Origin: Neoscytalidium dimidiatum
Lineage: Eukaryota > Ascomycota > Dothideomycetes > Botryosphaeriales > Botryosphaeriaceae
Reading direction: 5' to 3'
DNA: 64,000 nt
NCBI GenBank assembly: GCA_037367355.1
Contig: CM074701.1
Span: 496,001-560,000 of the forward strand
The translations under genes and the position numbers were made by a program. Below the pieces are notes generated by a model that did no database searches, was not told the origin of the DNA, and saw nothing but the letters and a program-made list of their open reading frames with translations. Shown piece after piece: positions 9,970 through 21,076 of this stretch (its first letter is position 1; each line of letters opens with the position of its first letter).

Positions 9970-10466
9970 TCTGAACGTCTGTTCTATGAGTTACAAGAAA
10001 TCGAGCTAGCAGTTGAGTGCTAAAGCTGTATTCGTTCATGCATACAAGCACATTTATACAAGCACTCACTATGTACTGTACTTTCTAGAGCGGTTCCTGA
10101 AAGCGGACTGCCCAAAGTCTATTTCTAAGCCTCAATTCCGTCTCTCGTCCGGTGCACTGGAACACGCAGATCATTTGTGGAGATGAGTGTATTTTGTAGA
10201 CCAAAAATCGACGTTGGTGCCATAGACCTACCTCAGCATTTACCGTGACTGCGAAAGAATAGGAAAAAGCCCCCGCTGCTACTAGCGCCAAGCATCCCGC
10301 ATGACAGGAGCAGCTTTATAGTGGAATAACTAATACGAGACGTCTGGACATGCTTTGTAACACATTTTCTTAATTCGTGACTAATATTTCTAAATTAGTA
10401 TGGCAGAGATATTTAGAACAATCTGACCGGACCACTGCCGGAGATATCAACCCACAAGATACAACT
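9970..10466. other. intergenic between NmrA-like promoter and MDR enzyme 3' end
   Basis: Carries the promoter of the NmrA-like gene (leftward). No gene recognised. Confidence 0.45.
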
Positions 10467-11501
10467 TCAAACATTCAGAATAAGCTTCGTTCCACTTACA
10501 CCTGCCTTCAGCTCATGCAGGGCTGCTTGCGCAGATGCCAATCCTCCCTCAACAACCTTGATGTGTGGGCTCGGACTGAACTCTTTGGCCTCCAGTTTCG
10601 ACCTCAGCCAAATTCGTAAAACAAAATGGAAGAACTCCGTCAACCTCGCTGGGTCCATCGGTGCAGCTACGAACTTCACCTCCACGCCCTCGACCGTCGG
10701 CGATCCGGGCGCCAGGGGAATGGCTGAGGCAATCTTGGCACCTCCGTTCGGGTTCAATTGCTTCAAAATGTCCAGGCAAGCCTCTAGCGCGCCCGCTCCG
10801 TCAAAAGCCAACTTCAACGTCTCACCGTTCTCCCTAGCCGCCTTAACGACGTCGCCAATGACGTTCTCGTCCCGGTAGTCGAACAGCCTCTTGGCTCCCA
10901 GCGTCTTGAGATACTCATGGTGCTTCGGGCTGGCGGTCGCGTAGACGGAGAACCCCATCGAGTTCGCGAGCTGCACGGCCGCGGTGCCGATGCTGGTGGC
11001 GCCGCCCCAGACGAGGATGGCCTGCTTGTCGGCCGGGGTGTAGGCCGTCTCGCGCGGGATGCCCATCGTGTACCAGCCGCTCCACGCCGTCGCGACGGCC
11101 ATCGGCAGGAGAGCGCCCTCGTCGAAGCTCACGTGGTCGGGCAAGGGCACGGCGTTGGCCGCAGGGACAAGGACGCGGGTCTGCAGGGCGCCGTAGTCCG
11201 GGTTGCCTTCCGTGAAGAAGCATGGTGCGAAGGCGGCGATGCGGGTGCCCGGTTTGGGCGCATCCGGCGGGACGGCGGAACCGGCTGAGAGGACGACGCC
11301 GGCGATGTCGGAGCCGATGACGGTGGGGAACTGTTTGAGGTGGAAGCCGGAGGCTTGCTGCTTCCAGTCGATAGGGTTGAGGGCGATGGATTTGACTTCG
11401 ACGAGTAAGTCTTCCGGGCCGGGTGTGGGAGTTGGGCGATGTTGGATGCTCAGGCTGGAGCCGACGCCGGGGAGGATGGCCGCGAGGTGCTGCTTAGACA
11501 T
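10467..11501 (-). CDS. zinc-independent MDR oxidoreductase (enoyl/quinone reductase-like)
   Basis: A single exon encodes 344 aa, the usual length of the family. The N-terminal GroES-like domain shows NPIDWKQQASG and GSDIAGVV. The cofactor domain has WGGATSIGTAAVQLA at about 165-179, the NADPH-binding stretch. The structural and catalytic zinc cysteines of alcohol dehydrogenases are missing, which points to the enoyl reductase/quinone reductase branch. Similar proteins are annotated in fungi as ToxD-like oxidoreductases or trans-acting enoyl reductases of polyketide clusters, but no polyketide synthase is in this window. It runs in the same direction as the NmrA-like gene, 497 bp upstream of it, so shared use is possible but unproved. 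Confidence 0.9.
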   Translation of the reverse strand: MSKQHLAAILPGVGSSLSIQHRPTPTPGPEDLLVEVKSIALNPIDWKQQASGFHLKQFPTVIGSDIAGVVLSAGSAVPPDAPKPGTRIAAFAPCFFTEGNPDYGALQTRVLVPAANAVPLPDHVSFDEGALLPMAVATAWSGWYTMGIPRETAYTPADKQAILVWGGATSIGTAAVQLANSMGFSVYATASPKHHEYLKTLGAKRLFDYRDENVIGDVVKAARENGETLKLAFDGAGALEACLDILKQLNPNGGAKIASAIPLAPGSPTVEGVEVKFVAAPMDPARLTEFFHFVLRIWLRSKLEAKEFSPSPHIKVVEGGLASAQAALHELKAGVSGTKLILNV

Positions 11502-12967
11502 GGTAGATGGCTCTGGGCTTGGATTCTAGCTTCTTTCGTGGACTTACCGATGCCGTGGAAGCATCTCATACCACTGATATTATATAGATGTGTCGTGCAC
11601 GATGCAAGGAGTTTAGCCTCCACTAAAGTCCGATATCCGAGTGTGTATGTAAAAATAAACACAATCATATAAGAATGGTGAGAGTATTCCGCAAATCCTG
11701 CCAGCTTATCTTCTGAATACTTGATGATGCATCTGCTCCTAAAGAGTGTGGGCAGGCACCATGTACCCGTATCTCCGTGCTCCGTGTCTTTAATTCCACA
11801 CCGCCTACACAAAGCTTAGCTGGGATCTTTAAGTCCGCGCTCTGCCACATTCCTTCGCGGACTGATAAGATGTGAGAGCCAATGTTGTGTAATAGCGTAA
11901 TCGCGCACGGGCTCTCTAAAGCCGAATGCTTACAGGATCCGCCCTGTCCTTGGCTTGCACCAGGCTTTGTAGGTTGAACAAGGCTACAAAAGAAATCATT
12001 GGGCCGGTAAAGCCATCATATGGATCCTTCAAAGAGTAATTCAGACCTAGAGGTCCAAAGTTAGTGGAGAGATTGCTCGCAATATGACCGCTTTAAGTCC
12101 GTATACACACCATTTTTGCTGCTGCAACGTCCTTGGTCATGGCCTCATCCATGAAAGGAAATCTTCCTGTTTAGTTCCTGGATATTAAGTCAATTCGGCG
12201 ACCTAATTCCACGCGTCACTGCTTTGTTGCTAGTTTGCTACAACGACTCCTTGCGTGGAATTTCTGAATTTCTCAGCTAATTTTTTTTTTTTTTCAATAA
12301 GGTGGATTGAAATCGTGCGGAAACGTCGATGATGGGAGAAGTTGATCTGCCTTATCGCCCAAGGCCTTCAATGAAGCTTTCTGGCTCAACATCGCTCAAC
12401 ATATCTCTCGGCACGATGTCTGCAGACTTCTGAGTTACTCCGCAGTAAAAAGAAAATAAGAGAATTTGTGGGGTTGGGCTCGTGAATCTTAAGTGTGGCT
12501 TCGGCATGCGCAGATCATCCGACATCTTAGAGCTGACTGACCAGGTTGCATGCAGATGCTTGCCAACACTATGCTTTGAGCGTGGTGGGATTGGCCCGTC
12601 CGACAGCCTTGTTGAACTTAATTTGAATGTGCCACTGTCGACACTTGCACAAGTTTTCCCCATCCGGTTCGGGTCTAAGTTTTCACCGTTGCCGCACAAT
12701 CCGAAACATTACAACTGGCCTTCTTCTTTCCATACACTTTGCTCGGCAGCACACGCGACACTCGGTACGGCCGGGAGTTGGCGGAGCACGAGCTTGTTTC
12801 CCAATTTGGCTCAAACTTAATCCTGCCCTCTTGGCTGCCTCACCCAGCGCTCGAGAAGTGATGAGCCCGACAAAAAAGCCGAATACATATGTGGCTGTTG
12901 CTCTGATTCTCTTCTGTACGGTACAGGCAGACAGACCACCAGATTGACCCCACACAAAGCCTCAAAG
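11502..12967. other. intergenic with T14 tract
   Basis: This 1.47-kb spacer lies between the divergent MDR enzyme and MFS transporter genes and includes both promoters. It has a run of 14 T at 12281-12294. Open frames of up to 120 aa occur but none resembles a known family. Confidence 0.5.
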
Positions 12968-14668
12968 ATGCAAGACAAACCCCCCGCCGTAGAGATCACC
13001 CACTGCAACTCGGACGACGCATCGCCTCCACCATCTACACGCGAAGCTCCCCTTCGATTGAAGGTGATCTCGACGGTTTTCGTATGCCTTATGGGCTTCG
13101 GAACGTATTACAACCAAGGGTTGCTCGGAGCAGTGAAGACGCCATTGAAGAAGGTAATGCAAGGCGCCGGCGTCCAAGTGTCCTCTGACTGTTAGGAACG
13201 ATTTAGACACTGCATATCGACAACACGCAATTCTCTCTGATCACGTCAACGTCAGACCTCTGCCTCATGCTGGTAATGCCCTTCAGCGGTCTCCTCACCG
13301 ACTACCTCGGAGGCGCCGGTACGCCCGCTCCGCACTCTCCCCAACAAGCCCCCGGACCACTAACAGCCCCTCAGCCGGCGTGATAGTCGGTAGCTCCGTC
13401 GGTGTCATCGGCTCCATCATCGTCGCCTCCGCCGTCCAAGTCCGCTCCTGGCAACTGATGATGTTCGGCACGGGGCTCCTCTCCCTGGGCAACATCACCA
13501 ACGCCAACGCGCGGTACCGCCTCTTCAGCGCCTGGTTCCCGCCCAACCACGGCTTCGCGCTGACGCTCAGCCTCGAGCTGGCGGCCGCGAAGATGGGGCT
13601 GCTCGTCTCCAAAGCGCTGGCCAACGTCATCGCGGACGGCACCGGCGAGCTGGCCTGGGCCTTCTGGGTCGCCATGTTCGCGGACCTCGGCGTGCTCTTC
13701 CTGGCCGTGGCGTGCCTCTTCTTCGTGCGCGCCTGCCGGGCCCGGTACGGCGGCGGCGGCGGCGGCGGCGGCTTCGTCGACCCGGCCACGGGCGAGCGCC
13801 TCGTCGAGCGCACCGAGCGCTTCGACCCGGCCCGCATCGCCGACCTGCCCTACCCCTTCTGGTGCATCGTCCTCTACCACGTCTTCCAGACCACCGCCCT
13901 CCTCACCTTCGTGCAGAACCTCACCGAGATCGTCCAGGCCCGCTTCGCCGTCCCGCCCAAGACCGCCGGCTGGATCTCCGGCGTCGTCAGCGGCGGCAAC
14001 TTCGTCATCCTGCCGCCCGTCGGCGCCCTCATCGACCGCGCCGGCCACCGCCTCTCCGTCATGTGCGCCATGGGGCTCGGCATGACCCTGGGCATGGCGC
14101 TGCTGCGCTGGGCGACCGCCGAGGCCGGCACCGCGGTCGCGCTGGCCGTCATCAGCGTCGCGCTTGCGCCGACCTTCTTGGTCGCGTACGACGGCGTGCG
14201 GTCGAGCTTGTGGCATCAGGACGTGTATGGGACCGCCAACGCGGTGAGTGATGCATCTTCCCTATCCGTGCGGATCGCGCTGAGGTGGCTGTCTGCGCTT
14301 TGCAGGTCAAGGTCTCCACCGGCTATGCAGTGAGTCTTAGCGTCAGGGTCGGTATCGGTGCTCTTCAGGACAGGGACCATGGCGAGTATGACAACGTCAT
14401 TCTCGTTTATTTGGCTTTGGGGATTGCGGCCGCTACGGTGGCTGGGCTCATGATCCTGGGCTCTCGGGCGAATGTAGACATGGGACGCTTCCAGTGGTCC
14501 AGAAAGCAGAGAGCGGCTCTTGGTGAGATGATCGCAGCGCGTACGAAGGTCGTGGACGAGGAGCTTGAAGCTGGAAAGAGCCGGCTAAGCGTTTTCGCTT
14601 GTTCGGCGGTCCTCGTCGCCTTCTTTGCGGCAATCGGAGCTTACATATATGCCTGTCGTCAGCAGTGA
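12968..14668 (+). CDS. MFS transporter
   Basis: Four exons (12968-13153, 13207-13318, 13375-14243, 14306-14668) encode 509 aa. A ~35-residue polar head is followed by about twelve hydrophobic helices in two blocks of six. YRLFSAWFPPNHGFALTL and WAFWVAMFADLGVLF in the first half recall the MFSD1-like group of the major facilitator superfamily. The central loop has a run of eight glycines from a GGC repeat (13748-13772), followed by a charged loop. It probably sits in a cellular membrane as a solute carrier; the substrate is unknown. The third exon is very rich in G+C, mostly at third codon positions. An upstream in-frame TTG at 12944 is not used as start because ATG 12968 is available. Confidence 0.88.
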
Positions 14669-15080
14669 GTTCCAAGAAGAAAATGATCGAAAATGGAAGG
14701 CAACATGAAAGGTATGGCAAGGAAGGGGGAGGTTAGACATCGGGTTTTCCATTCAGTAACTTGGAGCATGTCTTGGTTCATGTATATTTTAAATTTGTGG
14801 ACTCCCTGCTGTTAGTGAAAAGGTCTTCATGAGCATGTTCCTTGTTTGTTCCTTTCTTTGGTAGTCAGTCCCGGGGGGGTTTGGGCATTTGATGACTTTT
14901 ACTTCTCATTAGGCTCCATTGCTGGAAGCAAGAAAGATATGCCGAAAAGGCACTTAAATTGCTAGCACTGTTTGAGCAAGGCTTATTGGCGATGTATCGA
15001 TCCTGGTCTCTCCCTGCAGCTGGACTAAAAAGATGTCTCTGGTCGCTTGATCGCCGAGAAATAAGGATTGGAACCTACTT
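14669..15080. other. convergent 3' flanks
   Basis: Region of 412 bp between the ends of the MFS gene and the ankyrin/CorA-like gene. A G8 run occurs near 14873. No gene seen. Confidence 0.5.
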
Positions 15081-18000
15081 TTAGCCCTTCATCCAAGTCA
15101 ATAAATCACTCTGTCTCCTGTGCTGGCGCATAGTCAATTGCCATTCCTCATCATCCGACCCTTCTTCTCCCGAGCTCGAATCAGAGTAGTAGTAGACACT
15201 TTCTCGCTTCGGCACGTCCGTTTCCACCTTCTCCCCTTCCAATTCTTCCCTCAGTCTTTTTTTCATTTCCCCAGCTGGCTTGAAAGGTAGATCGTGCTCA
15301 GCAATGAAGCTAACCCATTCTCTGTACCACTTGCTTCCAGTGCTGCGGATTCGTTGGCTCCGAATTCTGCGACTTTCGCGAAGAGGCTTGAGGAAAAGGA
15401 AGGCAGTGTGCTTGTTGGTTGTGTGTTTCAGCCGTGTCCACGCGATGGAAAACTTTTCGATGTTGAAGGCCATCAGAATGAAAGGGATGGAAACAGCGAA
15501 GGAGATGCCAACTGGTTGGACATGAGTGAACGAATGTTGGAGAGTGGAGTTCACTTACAAAGCAGTGCAGAAACCCAGCCGATAGGGAAATTGTTTTGCC
15601 CTTCAGATTTCGGAAATATGGAGATGCCAAGAGCAAAGAAGGAAGCCATAAAGGATAGAGGGAGGAAGATGATTGTAACAACGGTGAACACTAGGACAGT
15701 CTGACCTTGCCGGGCTGCTTGCTCTGCACCTTCGCGAGACGAACGAGCTTCCCACAGATTTGCCTGCTTCTGTTTGAGATCCAGTAGATGTTCAAGCTAC
15801 CAGAGTTAGCTGTCCTGTCCGAACGAGCCAAAGAGGCCACTTACGCCCTTTTCAACCTCTTTCGCATGAGACTCCATGAGGTCAAAGCTACCAGCTGTAT
15901 CCTCTAGTAGGGTTAAGACCTCAGAGAACTTCTTCTCGGAATCCGGGAGCCATGGGAGACTTGCCCGCATGGAAACGCCAGTTATGATCTTCTGGAGAGC
16001 TGTGACAACCTTCGTCTGGTCTTTGATAACAGACTTGATCATTTTGATCTCGTCCAAGATGTCCTTAACCTCTTTGAGCAGCTTTGACTCTTTCAGAATA
16101 TCCAGAAGCTTTTTAAGTAACATGCTCCTGTGCTTAGAGTAAGTTCGGTGCGTCTCATGAAGAGCGTGCAACATTTTTGCTCGTCGGCGGAAGCGCCTAA
16201 AAAGCCTTGTTTCCTCCTCTTCCTAGTATTGATTAGTGTAATCTCAAAATGTGGGAGATTGATTAATAGGCTTACCGCTCGTCCGATGGTACTTTCGAAG
16301 AATTGCAAAAAGTTGATAGGATCAAGATGCTGATGGCGGTCAAAGGCGTTGCAGCAGACTGAAAGGATTCGAGATACTAGATCCGTGCTTTCCGAAATGG
16401 ATGCTCTGTCATCATCATTCAGGATCGTACCCTCAAGGTCATCTATTTCCCGTGTAGATTGAGGGAAGACAGCTCCTTTGCGGGATGGAAAACTGGTAAT
16501 GATTGTATCCGGCTGCCCATCTTGGCCCTTCACGAACCATAGCCACAACTGGTCAACCATGAGGATATTGTGATCGTCCTGATCTGGCCACATCAATTTG
16601 GCCCAGCGCGAGACAACCTGAGTTTTGTCGCGGTACGAGGTATCCTCCAGCATGTAGTAATAAGATTGGTCAAGAGTCCTACAAACGTTAGCGCGTATCG
16701 TCAAATAATGCATGGTCTCGAAACGTACCTTCTTGTGTGTAGAGTAAGATGCTGTGTCTCGTTGTGATTCTGGTCTTTCAAATAGCCCTTTATCGCTAAT
16801 GCTTCAGGGTCCTCTTCTGGAATCAAGTAGGCCCGGAATTCATTTGTACTGCGTCTGGATGGTTTCAAACGCGGACGATCGAACGGAAGGTTCGGTAACA
16901 AAAACATCTTGGGCGGCGACGAGCCAGTACCCCGCACGATGTCGGAAAGTTTCTGTTGTCGAATGAAGCTCTCGTAGCTAACGTACGGCATCTATACGAT
17001 CAGCTCACGCAAGTGCTACCTCCACATAATGTAGACTTACAAAGAGAACCCAATTGTCATTGCCACCAGGCCCTGATGATCTATGGAGTCCAGGTAGCTT
17101 GGTCGTTTCCGGACTCATGTAACGCTACGTAGCCAAGCTAGTCAATACGTGTATTATGGTTCCAATATGTCGGAATTGATGACGGATAGAGTTTTACTAA
17201 CACCGTGGGAATTTTTGCTGCGCTTGTAAGATTTAGGCCAAGGCCAATGAGGCAGTTCGAGTTTTGCGAAGAGATCCTGAATTATTAGCTAGTATAAGAT
17301 GGTGGAATTACAGAAAAGTGTTACATGAATCCATGTCATCTGGAGAGAGTTTTAGCGCAATCAGTATATCATTTAGAGCGTGACATACGTTATTCAGAGG
17401 AACGTGGTACCATCGGCATAGTGCCTTAAATGCCTTCTTGTCGCGAGCGGATTGGAACCAATCGTTGATTTTGTCATCTGAGTATATTAACTCTTCCACC
17501 GTTTTGTACACGGGTAAATGGGTATCTGGGTTGTCGCGGTCAGCGGGGAAAATCTCGCGAACACTCATCCCGGTATGGTGGCACGCAGCCCGAGCCTTTT
17601 CGTTGGCGGGTTGTCCTCTCGTCAGTCGACGTGGTGCTGAGGGTCCTTCGACTAGTGGAGGACTTGAAATGAGTTCTTTGATCCTTGGGAAGACACCTGC
17701 TTCCTCATTGGTAATGTCTTGTGCCGATTTGCCGCGCTTGTTCTTTACGGCCAACTTCGCTCCTGCTCTTAAGAGACTGTACACTATGTCCGGGTCGTTG
17801 GGGTATTTCGGGTCCACAGCGATGTGCAGTGCTGTGTTCCCTGATTTGTCTTGACGATCAAGGTCAACTTTCCCGCTGTTGACCAACTGCTGGATGAGCC
17901 TGGTGTATCCTCGTTCAGCAGCAATGTGTAAGACTGTTTGATGCCTTCCGTTCTCAAAGTTTAAGTCATCAGACGCTTTGATCAAATCCTCCATACCCTT

Positions 18001-19552
18001 TTCGTCAAGAGCATGACCGGCAGACAGCAGTTGTTGAATCCCGAGTGATTCGGAGATGGCCTTCGAGATATCCCTGAAACGATTGTCTTGAGGGTGTGAG
18101 AACGATGCCAAATCTTCAATTCCTACGTCACACAACCAGCTTCGATCAAGGCGATCAAGTAATTTTTGGAACGATTGTTCCGCAATGTCCGCTTGGCGGC
18201 GTTCCTGGCTTTTGTCAATGTACGCTAGCGTGAAAATATTGTGCTTTTCAGTGCCATCGAAGAACTTCTGCCAGATAACCTCTGGTATGTGATTATTTCC
18301 TTTCCTGGCTTCAAAAAGCTTAGTCGACTTTCTAGGGACGTCAAAGGTGCGACCGGTCCAGTCTATCAAGCCTTCGAAGCTCCTCAGTGGTGGGGCAAAC
18401 ATGGCCACTGCCGCAGTCGCTTCCAGCACATGGACCCTCGAGTTCTTTTCGATGGTCTCGAATAGCTCTTCGAACAGCATTTGCTCGATAACGACGGTGC
18501 CGTAGCCGTGACCGATGAAAACGATGGGACTTTTCCGTCGTTGGTCGCGTTCATTTGCGAGTATCTCGAAGACTTTGGACGCCGCATGTTTAAGATGGAT
18601 AGGCGCGTTGACATTTCTAGCGCTTTGATTGATATCTAGGCCGAAGCCGAGAACACGCGCGGTGGGAAGGACTTTCGGAAGCATGTCCGGACTCTCCAGC
18701 CAGCTCAGCATAGCGGGAGCATAAGATTTCGAGCGCCTTTTCATGAGATGTCAGATCGGTGCTAGTTTGAGATGGAAGATGCATACTTGATTGGAGGTCG
18801 TCCTGTAGAACCTTTTGAATTCTCATCTTTGGGGATGTTCAGCAAGCCTGTATCTTTCGAGCGCTGTGGAGTCTCTCCGCCAACGCTTCTGTCTTTCTTT
18901 TCTCCCCTCTCAGAAAAAGCTGCGAGCTCCCAGTTGTCGTCTTTCATCTGATTACCACACATGTAAATGACAACCACGTCGATTGGGCATCGATTGCCTT
19001 TGGTGTTCGGTTCATGAAGCTTGCGAACTTTGATCTCTGGGATAACATGCTGGAGTCCAGCGAGTTGAGGTGCTGTTGTTGGTTGGACGCTCCTACCCAG
19101 TCAATTGAAATGTTCATGGATTTAATTAAAAGTCTTACTCTATCTGGCCTTTGCTTTTCCGTCTCTCGCTCTGTCGTCTCGCGTTGCTGGTAGCTGTCCT
19201 GATGTCCGGCAGGAGGACTGACAGGCGTTTTCGCTCTGGGACCTCATCGGCTTTTGGCGAAGTTGTTATCTCATCTTGCACGGATCCGTTCATAGAAGCC
19301 AGGCTTCTGCTACGGGTAAGCCGGCGGTGTGCCTGCGGCGGTGAGGCGGGCGCCGCGGAATCTAAGGGGTCGGGCTCATCAGGGAATGAAAATGATATGT
19401 CTGGAGCAACGCGAGACGGGCCCCCATCACCCGTTGAGCGCCTGGCCGCTGATCCATTGCCTGGGAACTGTTAAGATGTGTTCTGAGGGCATTTGAACAC
19501 ATGGGAAAATCCAATGGCTTCTGTACTCACTTAACGCAGGCGATGAATCCAT
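15081..19552 (-). CDS. alpha/beta-hydrolase-like, ankyrin and CorA-like membrane protein
   Basis: Twelve exons are inferred: 19552-19531, 19460-19139, 19092-18787, 18736-17389, 17339-17325, 17276-17202, 17124-17041, 16991-16729, 16678-16276, 16222-15845, 15796-15559 and 15511-15081, giving 1294 aa. All phases agree. Residues 1-120 are Ser/Arg-rich and disordered. About 135-480 is an alpha/beta-hydrolase-like region (DUF676/PGAP1-like), with GHGYG at 292-296 where the nucleophile Ser should be Gly. Two to three ankyrin repeats follow (480-560; TVLHIAAERG, NTALHIAV). Then comes a long helical region with coiled-coil character and a C-terminal CorA-like module with helices near 1105-1128 and 1145-1167. 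The GMN motif of true CorA channels is not visible. Exon 5 has only 15 nt. Such fungal proteins have no settled role; transport is doubtful. Confidence 0.85.
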
Positions 19553-20431
19553 GCAGACTGACTGGACTGCAAGACATGAAGTAGAGCCAAGAGAACGGAG
19601 AAGTGGAGCGGGTAGTGGGTCGCATGCGGCTTCGACGCGTAGTTATCCCAGGGCTGCGGCTGAGGTGCATATCGGCCCCCAAATCGATGCGGACTGGTGG
19701 TCAGATGAGGTGTGGATTGGCCGTGGCGTTATCCTGTTCGGGGCCACAAAAGGAGGAGACAGCAATCAGCCGCGGCTGATGGCTTATTAGATTTCAAGCC
19801 ATATCAGCATGTACTCAGTACGGGGTTTGACTGGCTGGCGCAGGCAAAGTAAGGGATCGATTGTTAAATATGTGTGAACTTTCGTGAGCATCAGATATGC
19901 GGTTCCGCGGAGACAGCCGCAAGGTGTCCTCAAGTATGACATGCTGATAGAAATTCTCAGGGTAAGTGGGCCGGAAAGCGTGTATGCGAGTGGTGAGAGT
20001 CAGTGTAAGGACGCGGGGAGAGTTTGCGTATCCAAGGCTCCGGGCAGGCACAGCGCGTTACACAACGGCCCGATCGGCGGTCAGCCTGGCGGAGCAGTGC
20101 GGGCTTCAAAGGGGCGCTCGGGCCACACAAGCTCGACTTCCGTCGCCGTCGCAATTACAGCTCCGTCATTTTTGCTCCAACATCATTCAATTCAGCTTCA
20201 CACCACCTCACCCCGGACAGAGTCCGCAGCGATCCGCGTCATCATCTCTCTGCTCCTTTCTCGAACCACCATCCACCTCCCGTTAGCTAAAACTGCTTTG
20301 CCCGACGACACCGACACACCTCGCCCACAATCGCATCACCAACCGCCCGCTACTGCAATCTACTCGCACTCCACTCACCTCCTTCAACGCTGAACCCTCA
20401 CGCACAGGCCTAGCGCCAGCAACGACCCACC
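19553..20431. promoter_or_regulatory. divergent promoter region of ankyrin/CorA-like gene and SNU23
   Basis: Region of 879 bp between two divergent starts. The SNU23-proximal half is pyrimidine-rich on the + strand, typical of fungal 5' leaders. No TATA box stands out. Confidence 0.5.
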
Positions 20432-21076
20432 ATGTCGAATCAAAAATCCGGCGCCTACGGTGCCAACAGCGCATCCGACACCTCCTTCCGCAAGACCTGG
20501 GACCGCGCCGAGTACGCCGCCAAGGCGCGCGAACACGAGACCAAGCTCAAGGAAGAGGGCAAGGCGCGCTACGAAGCCGCGCTGCAGGGCAAGAAGTACG
20601 TGCGCCGCGCCTCCACGCCGCCCGACGCCAAGGAGACCGAGGCCCGCAAGTCGAGACTCGATGTCGGGGCCATGGTCGGCAAGACGATGCTGGTGCCGGC
20701 GGGTTCGGCGGTCGGCAAGAGGGGCAAGGGCGCGGGGTTCTACTGCGAGGCGTGCGACTTGACGTTCAAGGATAATCTGCAGTTCGTGGAGCATTTGAAC
20801 AGTAAGCAGCATTTGGTAGCGACCGGCCAGAGTGGGGAGGTGCGGAGGGCGACGGTGGAGGAGGTGAGGGAGCGGTTGGCTTGGTTGAAGAGGAGGAGAG
20901 AGGAGGAGAAGAGGGATGAGGTGGTGGATTTGGGCGCCCGATTGGAGCAGGCGAAGGAGAAGGAGGAGCGGGAGAGGGAGGAGAAGCGGAGGAAGAGGAA
21001 TGAGAAAAGACGCAAGACGGCTGGTGGTGTTGGCGTGAAGGAGGAGTATGATCCGAATGATGGCATTATTGCCTGA
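20432..21076 (+). CDS. SNU23: U4/U6.U5 tri-snRNP zinc-finger protein Snu23 (ZMAT2)
   Basis: A single exon encodes 214 aa. The N-terminus FRKTWDRAEYAAKAREHE is the conserved Snu23 start. A U1-type (matrin-like) zinc finger has C105, C108, H121 and H127 in FYCEACDLTFKDNLQFVEHL. The C-terminal third is a highly charged helix rich in Glu, Arg and Lys. Snu23 is a component of the tri-snRNP and of the spliceosomal B complex, where it helps position the U6-5' splice site helix in the nucleus. Length matches human ZMAT2 (about 200 aa). No intron is needed. The final motif YDPNDGIIA is short and hydrophobic. Confidence 0.93.
   Translation: MSNQKSGAYGANSASDTSFRKTWDRAEYAAKAREHETKLKEEGKARYEAALQGKKYVRRASTPPDAKETEARKSRLDVGAMVGKTMLVPAGSAVGKRGKGAGFYCEACDLTFKDNLQFVEHLNSKQHLVATGQSGEVRRATVEEVRERLAWLKRRREEEKRDEVVDLGARLEQAKEKEEREREEKRRKRNEKRRKTAGGVGVKEEYDPNDGIIA

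Noticed and set aside
10467..11501. MDR enzyme as part of a polyketide toxin cluster because of ToxD-like annotation of relatives
   Set aside because: No polyketide or peptide synthase lies in the window; the family is broad.
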